Of a DNA stretch of 64,000 nucleotides, positions 44,190 through 55,438 are shown one piece after another. Every line of letters starts with the position of its first letter. The stretch's first letter is position 1. The notes below the pieces were generated by a model. The model did not search any database. It saw only the letters and a program-made list of their open reading frames with translations, and had not been told where the DNA came from. The translations under genes were made by a program, and so were the position numbers. This DNA is from Acanthococcus lagerstroemiae (Eukaryota > Arthropoda > Insecta > Hemiptera > Eriococcidae), in the NCBI GenBank assembly GCA_031841125.1, contig CM063107.1:49799497-49863496 (forward strand), given 5' to 3'.

Positions 44190-45426
44190 CATAGAGGTTT
44201 GTGAAGTCTCAGCGTTTCACTCCGGCCAAAAACTAATGATGTACGAATAACCCAATTTTCAGAAGTGTGGTATCGGGGGAGGATGAACGGAGACCAAGAA
44301 AATAATTTTATATGCATATGTTTTAATGCAGTTGTATCAAACATGAAACGATTTTTTTCGTTTCCTGAAAGATTTGCTAAATGTAACTAACCTATTAAAA
44401 AAAAAAAGAAAAAAAAAAAGCGAAAGTATTGTTTTAGAGAATTAAAATATGGCACCAATATGTGCCAAGAAGATTATTGAGGATTGAGAACACCAGACTG
44501 AATAATCGGATTACCAGAGCCTTTATCCGGTCTGGTTTGTAAACTTGCAGAGGAAAAGAAGTTTATGAAGTGCATTATAGGTGCAGCTTAATGCCGTAAT
44601 ATATAACAGAAAAAAATACTGCTGGAATGTTTACGCTGGAGTGTTTACACTGGGGATTTCTCGAATTAACATATAGAAGATCTTACGCAAATAATGGCAA
44701 AGACTACTGAATTATTTCGGGAAACTAATTGGGTCATTCCATGTTGATTCGACTCGTCATGGCTCTTCACTCTCAAGATTTTGATTAAAATGGTAGGGAA
44801 GGCCTCGGTATGTCCCAGTTACCTATCTGTGAACTCGTTTGGCAAAATATTCTCGAGTTATAGATTTTTTTCAAAAAATATTACTATCAAAATACTAAAT
44901 TTGGAAATCGTGAATTCTGGCCGTAGGGATGGAGGAGGGGGCAGGTTCTAAACTTCTATCATTAGAAAGGGAATATCCTTAAATTAAAATCTTGTTACAT
45001 AAGAAAAATAAATACTTTTGGAGGCCCCTTGGAAGTGTCCTATCTCATACCGTTTTCATAGAAATACGCAGCAAATTAATGACTAGAAAAAAACTTCCAA
45101 TTATTTAATTTTGTTAACCAATGGTTCGATTTTCGAATTTACAACATTGCCTATTTTTTGGGGATCTCATTTTTCTTGCCCCTTCCACTCTTTAGTATGT
45201 CTTGAATAGGCTCACTACTTTATAGTCTATTAGGCCTCTAGACGTAAACATGAAACTAGGGACGTACCCAAGAAAAATTTCTTGGGTAACGGGATTTTTT
45301 GCTCCCTTTAACTTTCAAATTTAATGACTGAAAAACTTTGAAAGTCACTAGTAAATGAAGAAGGAAGAGATTCAGTAATTTGTAATCAAATTTAGCTTTT
45401 TCAAACAACTTTCTTTTTGAGAGAAG
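44190..45426. other. A+T-rich, nothing supported
   Basis: No coding or element signals beyond a lone GGGACGTACCCAAG word (45260), resembling family H. Confidence 0.45.
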
Positions 45427-45435
45427 GATAGATAG

Positions 45436-45482
<47 letters not shown>
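45427..45482. repeat. Microsatellite (GATA)n then (GA)n
   Basis: About seven GATA units followed by about fourteen GA units, without interruption. Confidence 0.95.
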
Positions 45483-45485
<3 letters not shown>

Positions 45486-45621
45486 ACCATTGTTTGTTTA
45501 GTAGAGGGGGAGGGGGAATCCTAATTTATTCAACGAGAATGTCAGCTTCTTCTACTGAAAAAAGTTAAAAGGTGGACAGATAGAAAAAGTCTATTTTTTT
45601 CAAACTTCTCCCCCTGAGAAT

Positions 45622-46242
45622 CAGTGTTGTGCCGTAAAATACATGGCGTCAAATTCATCAGCATTCTACGTGTAAAATGAATGGTGTAGAATAGCTTGAA
45701 ATTCGTGTAGAATGTGTAGAATGCGTAAAAAGAATAAAATGCTATGTGACTCAAACCAAAAAGCCAAAAAATATGCAACATTCAAAAAAATTGATTTTTT
45801 TGGCTTTTTGGTTTGGGTTATACAGCATTTTACTCATTCTACGCCTATTCTATTCATTTTATGCATTCTACACATTCTATGTGTATTTTACACATTTTAC
45901 ATCGAAAACGTAGAATAAACATTTCACGCGTAAAATCCCATCGCTGCGTCAAATACATCAGCATTTTACGTGTAAAATAAATGGTGTAGAATAGCTTGAA
46001 AATCGTTTAGAACGTGTAGAATGCGTAAAATGTGTAGAATAGGCGTAAAATGAGTAAAATGCTATATAACTCAAACCAAAAAGCCAGAAAATTCAACTTT
46101 CAAAAAAATTAATTTTGTTGGCTTTTTGGTTTGGGTTATATATTATACAGCATTTTACTAATTTTACGTCTGTTCTACGCATTTTACACATTTTACATTG
46201 AAAACGTGGAATAGATATTTTACGCGTAAAATCCCATCGCTG
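45622..46242. mobile_element. Tandemly doubled palindromic element with perfect 8-bp TSD
   Basis: Two copies of a unit of about 300 bp (about 45650-45945 and 45950-46240). Each is a long hairpin of GTAAAAT/GTAGAAT words whose tip is ACTCAAACCAAAAAGCC paired with GGCTTTTTGGTTTGGGT. The whole starts CAGTGTTGTGCC and ends CATCGCTG. The octamer ctgagaat flanks both sides exactly (45614-45621 and 46243-46250). Confidence 0.82.
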
Positions 46243-47389
46243 CTGAGAATCCCACATTATGACAGACGAATTTTTTTTTTAAATCGGTAGAAAAACGCAG
46301 GACTTTGCTTTTCCAGTTTTCCAACAAAAGGCAATTTAATGCAGAGGTACTACCCCCCCCCCCATTTTAAAAAGTTATTACTAGCCTTTATTTCGTATTA
46401 TAGATTACATTTCTTACAGTCGATAATACGTGTAGGTTTTATAATTATAATTATAAGGTAATACGTCGAATGAGAACCTTTCTCTCCCCCTCAGGCCCTT
46501 GTTTATGGGCGAAGGCCTCCTGCAGCCTGTCCCATTCCCTTCTGTCTGCTGATATTCAGTGGAAAAAAAGTTATGTTATAAGAAAGTGTCGATTTCATCA
46601 GTCCACCTTGCATATGTTTATTTCTTATTATCTTAAGTCTCCCCCCCCCCCCGCTATAAGACTCCTTAGTTCGGAAAAATGTTAATTTAAAATATACAAT
46701 TATTTTTATATGAGACAAAATTCTCTTATAAACGTCTACTAATTAAAATATTTGAATATCGATGGACCCGCAAGGGGAGAGCTGCGAGGGCTAGGTCGCT
46801 CTAGAAAATTTCGAAAATATATTAAAAATCGATTATTAAGGGGACTAAGATCGATGTTTGGATAGGAGGACAGAGAAGCCCACCTAATCCCTTTGAGACC
46901 ACAACCGAAGTTCGTTTATGACCAATTATACCAGTTGACTAAAATTCTGGGAGAATTTTACCTCTGTTCTGTTTCTCGGTGGGTTCAGTATTTTATGATC
47001 TGGGTATGGACCTGAAATTGGAGACGGAGGTTCATTGTGCCAATTTCAAAATTTTTTATTGTGTGACTGCAAATATCTCAAGAGTCGTCTACAAAAAGAA
47101 GGAAAAAACTGAGTAAATTTTAGGTTTTTCAAATTGTTGATATTGACAGGACATGAAGAATAAATCATTCCTAGAATTTGATTTCTTGTACACGTGGATT
47201 TTTTGGGTGCAACTCATCCCTATTTTCATAAATCGCTCTTCGAAATCTGAGGAGAGGGTGTGGTAATAACTGAACAGAAATAGAGAGATGCAAAGAGATT
47301 CAAGCACAGCTGTCTGAGACAATGCAGGAATGACAACCTCCTTAGAAAAAAGTTTAAAAAAACCAGATGTATATTAAAGTGACTTATTA
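46243..47389. other. No supported feature
   Basis: C runs at 46352-46362 and 46639-46652, otherwise A+T-rich sequence with no recognised element ends. Confidence 0.4.
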
Positions 47390-47519
47390 CCGATGCGCTA
47401 TCAGTTACTTTCTAGTTACCCGCGGAAAAGTTACCCACTTGCAACCCTCGGTTACCCTCAGATTACCTAGAAGCCGGTCAGTTACCCTTGGTTCCCCTTT
47501 CGGGATTTTGCGCAGCGGG
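47390..47519. mobile_element. GGTAAC-minisatellite element copy M5
   Basis: CCGATGCGCTATCAGTTAC at the left, GGGATTTTGCGCAGCGG at the right, and GTTACCCGCGGAAAAGTTAC inside. It is 130 bp, the shortest intact copy. Confidence 0.7.
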
Positions 47520-48939
47520 TTCTTGGACGGGAGAAAAGAAATTATAATTCTTCCAACTTAGAATAATAATTCCTGCTAGCTGGAGAGATTAAAAGGTAAA
47601 CAAGCAACAACAACAACACACAAAAAAAAAAGGGGGATCTTTACCTAATATATTTATTAATCCTGCAGACAAAAATATTTGAAACGGACTCACTTGTAAG
47701 ATTCTACCAACTCAAAATCCAACTTTCTCAACTCGTGGGACTTGAGTAAATTAAGAAACAAGAACATTTGAAAAATAGAAAACAAGAAATGTCTTGAGGT
47801 TTACCAACTGACAAAACACACCGAAAAAGAATTTCTAGTTCAAGGATTTAGAAGAGACTAGTAGAACATCTTATGCCAAGGGATAAAGATTGAACGGATC
47901 ATAAGAAAATTTATCTAAGGCGCAGGGAATGTGTGTCTGTGATTTGTTCCTTGTCAGTGATGAAAAATTACAATTATTGAATGTATGAAAATTGACAGTT
48001 ACTATATTCAAAGCAAGCGAAATTAGCGAGTGCTATTCAAAGCGAAGGAATTAGCAAGTGCGGCTTGACCATATACGCGGAAAATTTCGCGGTTGGCTGG
48101 TTAAATTTATGAAATTTGGGCCACCCTGCCTTGCAGATTAGCCTTCAAAATTGATGAGTACGGATGTGAAAAACATTTTCGAGGGAATGTCTGGCTAGTG
48201 CAACAATTCTTGTAATCACAAATAATGATGATCGAAATGGTGTTGCTAAATAAGGTGGAGCACAGAACATCGTGAAATCATTTCTTCATCTTACTATCAC
48301 TTGGCCAAATGCTCTTGATTGTAGATGACCCGAGAAAATGAAGTTTATAAAATAACGTATCTTGATATGCCGAAATGGTTTTCATTTTTTCACCTTCCAA
48401 CCATTTGTACTCTCCTGAGTGCAGTACAAAGTGGTATGGCTTCGTTTACCATCACCGACGTTAATACCATTATTATAGCTTAGGTATTATTTCCTGGCCA
48501 AAATATTCGGTTGATGTACATACTCGTATATCTATCTCCATAAGCTCGCACTCTGTTATTATATACAAAACGAGTTTATCAAGTCTCCCTGCAAAAAGTG
48601 CATCGTGGATGTGTATAGCGAAGAGTTAAATAGCCAAAATTCCATTCGTCATCGAGTAGTACCGAAAAAATGCGGCGGCTTTCTGTACATTACCAGCCCG
48701 TGAATTTTCTGAGGCGTCCCAAAATATATATGTATGTATTTTACACGAACGAACGGTGTTTTCTCTGTACAAAAAATACTTACATTTGAACGGCATCCGA
48801 TTTTTCGGGCTCGGCGTTTTCGAGATGACTTTCGGCGGGCCTTCCACTTACAGAAATTATCACAGTGCAGAGAATGCCAATTGAAACCTAAGAAAATGAA
48901 GGAAAAAAAATCAGTTACACGATCACATTCAACGTATCC
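47520..48939. other. No supported feature
   Basis: A+T-rich. GGGCCACCCTG at about 48118-48128 resembles the CAGGGTGGCC terminal family but lacks a partner. The open frame at 48649-49017 (minus) is not supported. Confidence 0.4.
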
Positions 48940-49050
48940 GCCCTTGGCACTGATGCGATGCCCGAAAGGGTAGTTTCTGGTGCTGGGGGTGCGGTGTCTC
49001 AGGGGCCATTTTGGCATGCGTGCATCGCCGTACGTCCCACCACATCACAT
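48940..49050 (-). repeat. Repeat R, inverted partial copy
   Basis: On the minus strand ACGGCGATGCACGCATGCCA and AACTACCCTTTCGGGCATCG match the R copy at 37425-37500. Confidence 0.65.
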
Positions 49051-50081
49051 TCCACGTATCCTCAGTTTGCGTCACCCTTCATCTTCACTTTTGGTTTCAA
49101 GAAGGAACTGTTTTTTGTTGTTTTTTTTTGTTTTTTTTTTTTTGTTTTTACCCTCAAGATAAATTCATGGGTTACACAAGTGGGCATAAGAGTAAAGAAT
49201 TATCATGAAACCACAATCTGTGACGCTATGGGGCACATTACCAAAACTATAAAAAGAGAATCAGTCCGAAGTAACAACATGTTTTTCTTTTTTAGGGTAC
49301 CTGCAACCGGGGGGGGGGGATGAACAGATCTTGAGGTTTTTGTAAAATATCTCTCCCATTTTAATGGTAAACACATGATCCAGTCTCGCTGTAAAAGTTG
49401 AACCTTTAGGAAGAATGTTGGCTGAAGAAAAAAAATCCGCTGCCGAGTACACTTTTTTAAATGCTCAAAATTGTTCGCCTTCAACTCACTATGTGGGTGA
49501 AGATAAACTCACATGTTTGTGCATTGTAATTTTCTGTGAAGGTGTTGTAAGTGTAAAGGAAAAGGTGAACACGTTTTAATTTATTATTTTTTTTTTTAAA
49601 GCGAGGAAATTTGTGACAAATTAGTATAAACAATGGTATTTAAGAGGTAATAATAATTATTCTAAATCATATCATCAGACACCAATAAGTAACCTCGCAT
49701 GGTCATCTTCACCCCATAGTTTTCCAACTTTTCACATTATCACTTCTATCCCAAGAAGTAAAGTAATCCGTAATTCAGCTACCTAAACTAACTTTTATAT
49801 GAAACTAAATAACATTCTCTACAAAATACATACATTTTGAACAAATTATTGTGGAATGCTGAAGCACTATTCAAAACTTCAAAAATTAATTGTGCAGGAG
49901 TTCTAAGTTTTTTTGTTTTTTTAAGTGTGACGGAAGTCACATTATGCTGGTTTTTTTGTTGGTAACACTTGATGCGTATGTTTACCTTAACAAAAATAAA
50001 AAAAAACTGCTTTGGCAGCACTGTTACCTCAGTGCATACGCGTCCTGTGGTGCTAAAATCCTGCATTTGTTAATCGTCACC
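49051..50081. other. A+T-rich with homopolymers, nothing supported
   Basis: A T-rich run at 49110-49150 and a G run at 49310-49319. No element boundaries or exons seen. Confidence 0.4.
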
Positions 50082-50440
50082 CTGTGGTGCGCGATGAGTT
50101 TTTCTAGGAAGTAAGCGATAAGCGTAGACAGGGATGTATCAAAAAGTTTTTCCGGGGGGGGCAGAAATTGTGAAAGTCCCAAAACTGACTCACTTCAAAA
50201 TTCCCAAGTATATCAAAGCAAAAAAAAAACCTTTGACTTATTAGATGCTACAACAAAAGGGCATTGATCAGATTATTCAAGTTGTTGTATCCCTGTGTAG
50301 GTTCATTCCATAATATGCATTTATCCTTTTCTGTAACGAATAATAGACACGGCCAACAAAATAGTTTTCCACCATCTTCACAACGGGTTAACCACAAAAT
50401 GTTTTCATTCGCCGATAACGCCAGGGTATACAAAATGTTA
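50082..50440. mobile_element. Second copy of the 9292-type hAT-like element (left part), hosting a family H insertion
   Basis: CTGTGGTGCGCGATGAGTTT at the left matches the 9292 terminus. TTTTTCTAGGAAGTAAGCG, TGTATCCCTGTGTAGGTTCA, TGCATTTATCCTTTTCTG and GTTAACCACAAAATGTTTTC match 9310-9790. It lacks the MITE found at 9467-9720 but carries a different family H piece starting CAGGGATGTATC (50127). Confidence 0.68.
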
Positions 50441-50454
50441 CTTCCCCCCCCCCC

Positions 50455-51610
50455 TAACCGTTGAAGGATGGTCGTATCGACACGCGAACAGCATGGATTT
50501 TCGCCTCCTGAGCCCCAAATCCCCCCCCCCCCAAAAAAAAGGGCAAACTGATAAACTGATTTTGAATAAAATCAAACAAAGTATCAAAACATGGATCTTT
50601 TGGAATCCGACCTCTTCCAGAGCCCCAAATTCCAAGAAAATGGGCAAAACTGACTTGGAATGACAAAATCAAACAAGGGATTCTTCGGTTGCTGATTTCG
50701 AATATCGCATCAGATTTTTGATTCGACCTCCTCCAGAGTCGCAAATTTGAAGAAGAAGAAAAAAGGAAAACCAAAGGAAAACTGATACGGAATAGAAAAT
50801 TAGCACATTATCAAACGAAGAGGCTCGTGGGTCGCTGTTTTCGAATATTGGCTCAGATTTTTAATCTAATCCCCTCCAGACTCCCCCGCCCCCAAAAACA
50901 ACTGGTTTGGAATCACAAAATTAATTGAAGTATCGAAGTATCGAAATGTGTGTTTTTAGGTCGCTGATTTCAAATATCGCAGTAGATATTTGATTCGATC
51001 CCCTCCAGACCCGCAAATTTAAAGTTCGAAAAAAAAGGAGAAAACTTGCTTGGAATAAAAAATAAGATTTTCCCGGGTTGCTGATTTTTAATATCGCCTT
51101 AGATTTTGGACCCAATCCCATCCAAGCTCCAAATCCTCTCCTCCTCCCCCCTCCCCCAAAAAAGGCATAACTGATTGGGAATCCCAAAATCCATTTATTT
51201 ATTACAGCTGCAGTAGTAAAATTTCTTAAGGGTAATTATTGTTAGTTGGGGTAAGCCGCCTCTAACTTAGAGCTGCCGCCCTTTACTACTCCGCTCATTT
51301 TCGGGCATAAGCCTCTGTTACTCGAAAATCAAACAACGTATCGAAACAAGGTTTTTTTGGATCGCTGGTTTCAAATATCGCGTTAGATCTTTGATTCTAA
51401 CTCTGATTAGTGCTTGAAAATCTAAATTTGACCCCTTCAAATAGGCCACTTTGACTCTGCTGAAAAAATTGAACAAAATATCCGAATCGGAATTTTTTGG
51501 GTCGCAGATTTCAAATGTTCAATCAGATTTTGGTTCAAACCCGACTTTGCATCGTTCTATTTGCAAATTCAATCAGATGTTTAATCCGATTCAAATTAGC
51601 GCCCGAAATG
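50455..51610. repeat. Degenerate tandem array, period a little over 100 bp
   Basis: The motif GGTCGCTGATTTCAAATATCG, then CAGATTTTTGATTCGACC.CCTCCAGA, then AACTGATTTGGAAT and ATCAAACAAAGTATCGAAAC recurs about eight times (about 50460, 50590, 50690, 50825, 50940, 51070, 51345, 51490) with substitutions and gaps. Confidence 0.7.
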
Positions 51611-51763
51611 AATTTTTCTCCTTCTTCCAAAGGGCATAAGAACAGAATAAAAAGCTCTTCATTTTTTGAATGAGAAGAAATGATTATTTTCATTGAAGCA
51701 AGGCTGAGAAAATTTATCAATTTCTTGAAGAGTAAGAAAAATGTTTTTTTTCTCTTTCTGTAG

Positions 51764-51938
51764 GCAAGAAAAGCGTTCTTATAATGCAACAGTTTTGATG
51801 AAGCAATGTGGGATCTTTGCTGGGTATTCACTAAAAACCGGGAGAAAAAACCTTTTCTGCTTCCAAAATAAGAAGGGCGAAATGCTTCGAAACGAATTAT
51901 TAAAGTTAGAAAATGAAGGAGACACTTGTTCCCTTCAA
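51764..51938 (+). CDS. Possible internal exon, product not recognised
   Basis: A strong pyrimidine tract and ctctttctgtag precede the exon; CTTCAA then GTAAGAG follows it. The frame is open through 58 codons after one phase base: RSYNATVLMKQCGIFAGYSL, then KTGRKNLFCFQNKKGEMLRN and LLKLENEGDTCSLQ. It is Lys/Asn-rich and could be chance in A+T-rich DNA. No family recognised. Confidence 0.28.
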
Positions 51939-52153
51939 GTAAGAGAACCCTTCTCGATTAAGCATTCTGAAAATTTTTTGGTATTCTCCTTGCGGGAGGA
52001 GAAACAGTACTGATGCATGTCGATCTGTTCACTGGCAGGTTATCTTTTTGACTCTAATGGGGTCCTAACATGGCAGAATTGGTTGCTTTAATACAAAATG
52101 TCCAAAAGATATTTTCAAAGTATCTACAATTACAAACCTAATACTACCGTGAC

Positions 52154-52341
52154 CAGGGCCTGCATCTTTTCATAATCCCATGTGTAGCGAAAAAAACTAC
52201 CCTGATGTTACACAATAACGTTTTATTATCGTATCATTGTACCAATAATTTCCCCGGTGTTTCCATGTGTAGCGTTGCTAAACACGAAATTTCCCATGGG
52301 TAGCATTCGCTACATACGCTATACAGAAGTTGTCGACCCTG
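52154..52341. mobile_element. Short relative of the 25.5 kb hAT-like element, 8-bp TSD
   Basis: The ends CAGGGCCTGCATCTTTTCAT and, inverted, CAGGGTCGACAACTTCTGTA share ATGTGTAGCG and CATTCGCTACATACGC segments with 25461-25545 and 28050-28136. Flanks accgtgac and accctgac match 7 of 8. 188 bp, without the palindromic array. Confidence 0.78.
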
Positions 52342-52984
52342 ACCCTGACTGAACAGAATATAAGGAACTACTGCAGGGATTCGCATTAAAAAGTTTGTAG
52401 GCCTGTAGAAGCGAAACCTCATTTATTTTTCTACAGGCCGGCAGCGTGACCCCTTTTCCAGGGGGATGAGAGCCAACCAGATTTTTTGGGAAGGGGGAAG
52501 GAAACGAAGCAACTTATACAAATGTTATTAGAAAAAGTTAAGGTATTCAGTTGTTTGATTCATAATAATGATTGCTGAAGACTTAGAAGTTTGAAAATGT
52601 ATGATAACGAAAACCTAATTAAATGCATGGTTAATAAACCTATACCTTCTAGGAAACATTGTTCTCATTAGGGTACCAGTCCTCTTTGCCTTTCTGAATT
52701 TTCTACACAGCACACTATATTTCCATTTTTCGTCTCTGTTATGTTTTAATTTTTTAGTCTTACTTCAGCTAGTCCTAGTACATCTAAGTGCGAATTCTGA
52801 GATTTTGTTTCTAGATTATTTTAAGTTTATATCTCACATGGGGCGTTTCAGAAGTAAGGTCACACTATCTGTAAAAGACTCAAAACAAAATCGAAACACT
52901 GCGGGCAAAAGGAGTTTATTTGTGAGGAAATTTTCTATTTGTCTACTCAATCCCACCAGGATCCAAACATTTGTTGAACCGGTA
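52342..52984. other. No supported feature
   Basis: Mixed sequence without coding, splice or element signals that I can support. Confidence 0.4.
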
Positions 52985-53130
52985 CATAAATTTGCCTATA
53001 ATATTTGCTGGAGCATATGGCAATGCACACATACCAAGGTGGCTCGCTAGACACAACCCCCTGGCCCTGGAAACTATCCTCTCGAGTATCGCATCCGTGA
53101 TCAGAGGGAAAACAAGTTCTCCTAGTCTGG
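52985..53130 (+). repeat. Repeat R, partial copy
   Basis: GCAATGCACACATACCAAGG and AAACTATCCTCTCGAGTATC match the core of R copies at 37430 and 56995. Confidence 0.65.
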
Positions 53131-53528
53131 AAGAGTACCATGCGTTATTCAAGTTTCAAAAGATTGTCTCGACTGCGTTGCAAAATTCACCTTCATTCGC
53201 AAAGTGCTGACCCCTAAGCTCGAAACAAATGGAAATCCGAAGCGGCCAAATCTGGCGGGTAAGGGAGATGGGGAAACGTTTTATTTCAAATAAATGATTT
53301 CAAGTTGATAATTGGGATAAATTTAATAATTTTAATTAATGATTTATTCAATTACTTAAATTTGGTGTTAATTTTTTTTTTAATAATAAATTATAATATA
53401 TTTTTCCTTAATTTTGGAATTTTTAAATTAAAAATTTCTTAATTTAATATATTTGATTCTGTTATTAAATTTTTTTCTTAATTTAATGATCCTTGAGGAG
53501 AGACTGAACGAGTTGGGATCCATATAGG
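53131..53528. other. A+T-rich, nothing supported
   Basis: Strongly A+T-rich from 53280, with TTAATTT-type low complexity. Confidence 0.5.
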
Positions 53529-53900
53529 CAGGGACGTACCGGAGAATTTTGCCTGAGGGGGAGGGGTAAAAATAGTGAAAGTCCCAACTGAGTCAACTCA
53601 GAATTCCCAAGTATCAAAGCAAAAAAAAAAAAAACCTTTTGATCGGTTGGATTTTTCCAACTGACTCAACTCAAAATTCCCAAGTATCAATGCAAAAGAA
53701 GAAAAACCTTTGACTTGTTGGGTTTTCCCTACTTCTCAACTTGATCCCCAAGTAACCAAAAAAAAAAGTTTAACTTGTTGGATTTTTTCAACTCGCCTGA
53801 CTGAAATGATAAATTTTCCGCAGATTCATGCGGGGACCCTCCCCCCCCCAAAAAAAAGGAGAAAAATCTGTGGGGGAAGAAAGAAAATCTGCGGGGGGGC
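53529..53900. repeat. Family H sequences in partial tandem
   Basis: Starts CAGGGACGTACCGGAGAATT. The segment CCCAACTGAGTCAACTCAGA to TTTGACTTGTTGG(A/G)TTTT is repeated about three times. No clear right terminus; it runs into G/C-run sequence at 53840-53900. Confidence 0.55.
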
Positions 53901-54206
53901 AGCAAAAAAGTTTCCGCACGCTTCGCGCACTATTCTTTCTGCCATTTACCTCCTCAACATGGTCGTCTGGATCCGCGCCTGCTGTGAGCCGGTATTATCA
54001 CTGCCGTACACTGCTGATGACAGCGATAAATTTCCATACCGGGCACCTTTTAGCATTTAAAAATTTTATTGCAGCGGGGAATATTGCCATCGCGAAAATT
54101 AGACAAACCGCACGGCCTCGCATTCATCGTTTGCTCAATTTTACACAATATATGGTACTGAACGTTAACCGCACATTATATGTACTCTGTTAATTCACAC
54201 AAAGCC

Positions 54207-54511
54207 CAGAGACGAAACTTGACTTTAAGTTGGGGGGGGGGGTTGGAGAAGAAAAATTTGCTGACAAATATTTTTTGAAAATTAATAATTCGTCGACGAA
54301 ATTTTTTCGAAATTTGAAAATTTGCTGATTTTGTAATTAAAATATTTCTTAAATGAAAAAAAAAGATATATAAAAGAAATAATAATAATAATAAACAAAT
54401 AACAGACGTTCTTAGAAAACGAAAAATTCAAATGAACAGTTTCAAAATTTGCGACTGCCAAATTATTGGGGTGTTTAACCCCTTCCCCCCTCCGCCATAG
54501 TTTCGTCTCTG
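54207..54511. mobile_element. Inverted-repeat element, family T
   Basis: The left end CAGAGACGAAACTT pairs with the inverted right end CAGAGACGAAACTA. The interior is shared with 38085-38311 and 55179-55438. The flanks do not show a duplication. Confidence 0.65.
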
Positions 54512-55178
54512 AGAATACAGATTGGAACCTTATCTCTCAAGCACTCACCTTTGCGCACATGAGAATACCCTAGTCTGGGAGGGTGAGCTGGAAGGATGTT
54601 AGGAATACTTGAGAGGAACACACAACTTCCTTTACACATTACAGGTGGTTGTTACTTACTCTTGGTGCTATCTTGCTCTGAATTTCTTCTGTTTCGTCTC
54701 CTAAATTAGTTTCAATAAAATCAACAAAAAAAAAAAAAATCAACAGAGTTTTAGGTTGATTAGATAAGGGAAATCCGTGCCACAAGCTCTATTTCGTTCT
54801 TACTGGAAAACATATGGAGTTTTGACTTCTGTTCCAGACTAAATTTCCCTCCTATATTATCCCGAGCCAAATCCTGTAAATTAAATAATAGAACATTTGC
54901 TATCGGGTTCAGCTTGTGACATTGGAAATAACTCTTTTGCTGTCAACTCTTAGATTTTAATAAAATATTCAACTTTCTCAATCAAACAGAGAACCTAGCA
55001 AAAGTAGAATAGTCATTGAAATCCGAAATTCAACGTTTGCTACCGATTTTTAAGATTTTCGAAATATCGTCCACATTTCAACTTTGTTTCAGTATTTCAG
55101 ATAACGTTCAATACTCAACTTGAAACCTTCGTCTTTTGACTGACTAGTCTGTGACAGGAGTCCAGGGGGCTCTATTTT
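54512..55178. other. A+T-rich, nothing supported
   Basis: No exon or element boundary recognised. Confidence 0.45.
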
Positions 55179-55438
55179 CAGAAACGAAATTTGACTTTCA
55201 GTTTGGAGAGGTGGAGAAGAAAAATTTGCCGACAAATATTTTTTTTTTAAACTAAACGTATACCGTCAAAATTTTTATAAAATTAAAAATTTGCCGATAT
55301 TTTAATCAAAATATTTTTTTATTGAAAAAAAAAATTATAAAATATGAAAAATTCAAGTGAAGAGTTTACAAATTTACCGACTGCAAAATTATTGGGGTGA
55401 GGGGGTTCAACCCCACACTCCCTATAGTTTCGTCCTTG
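55179..55438. mobile_element. Family T, second complete copy
   Basis: CAGAAACGAAATTTGACTTT at the left and CTATAGTTTCGTCCTTG at the right, with the same interior words (AATTTGCCGACAAATATTTT, AATTATTGGGG). Confidence 0.6.
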
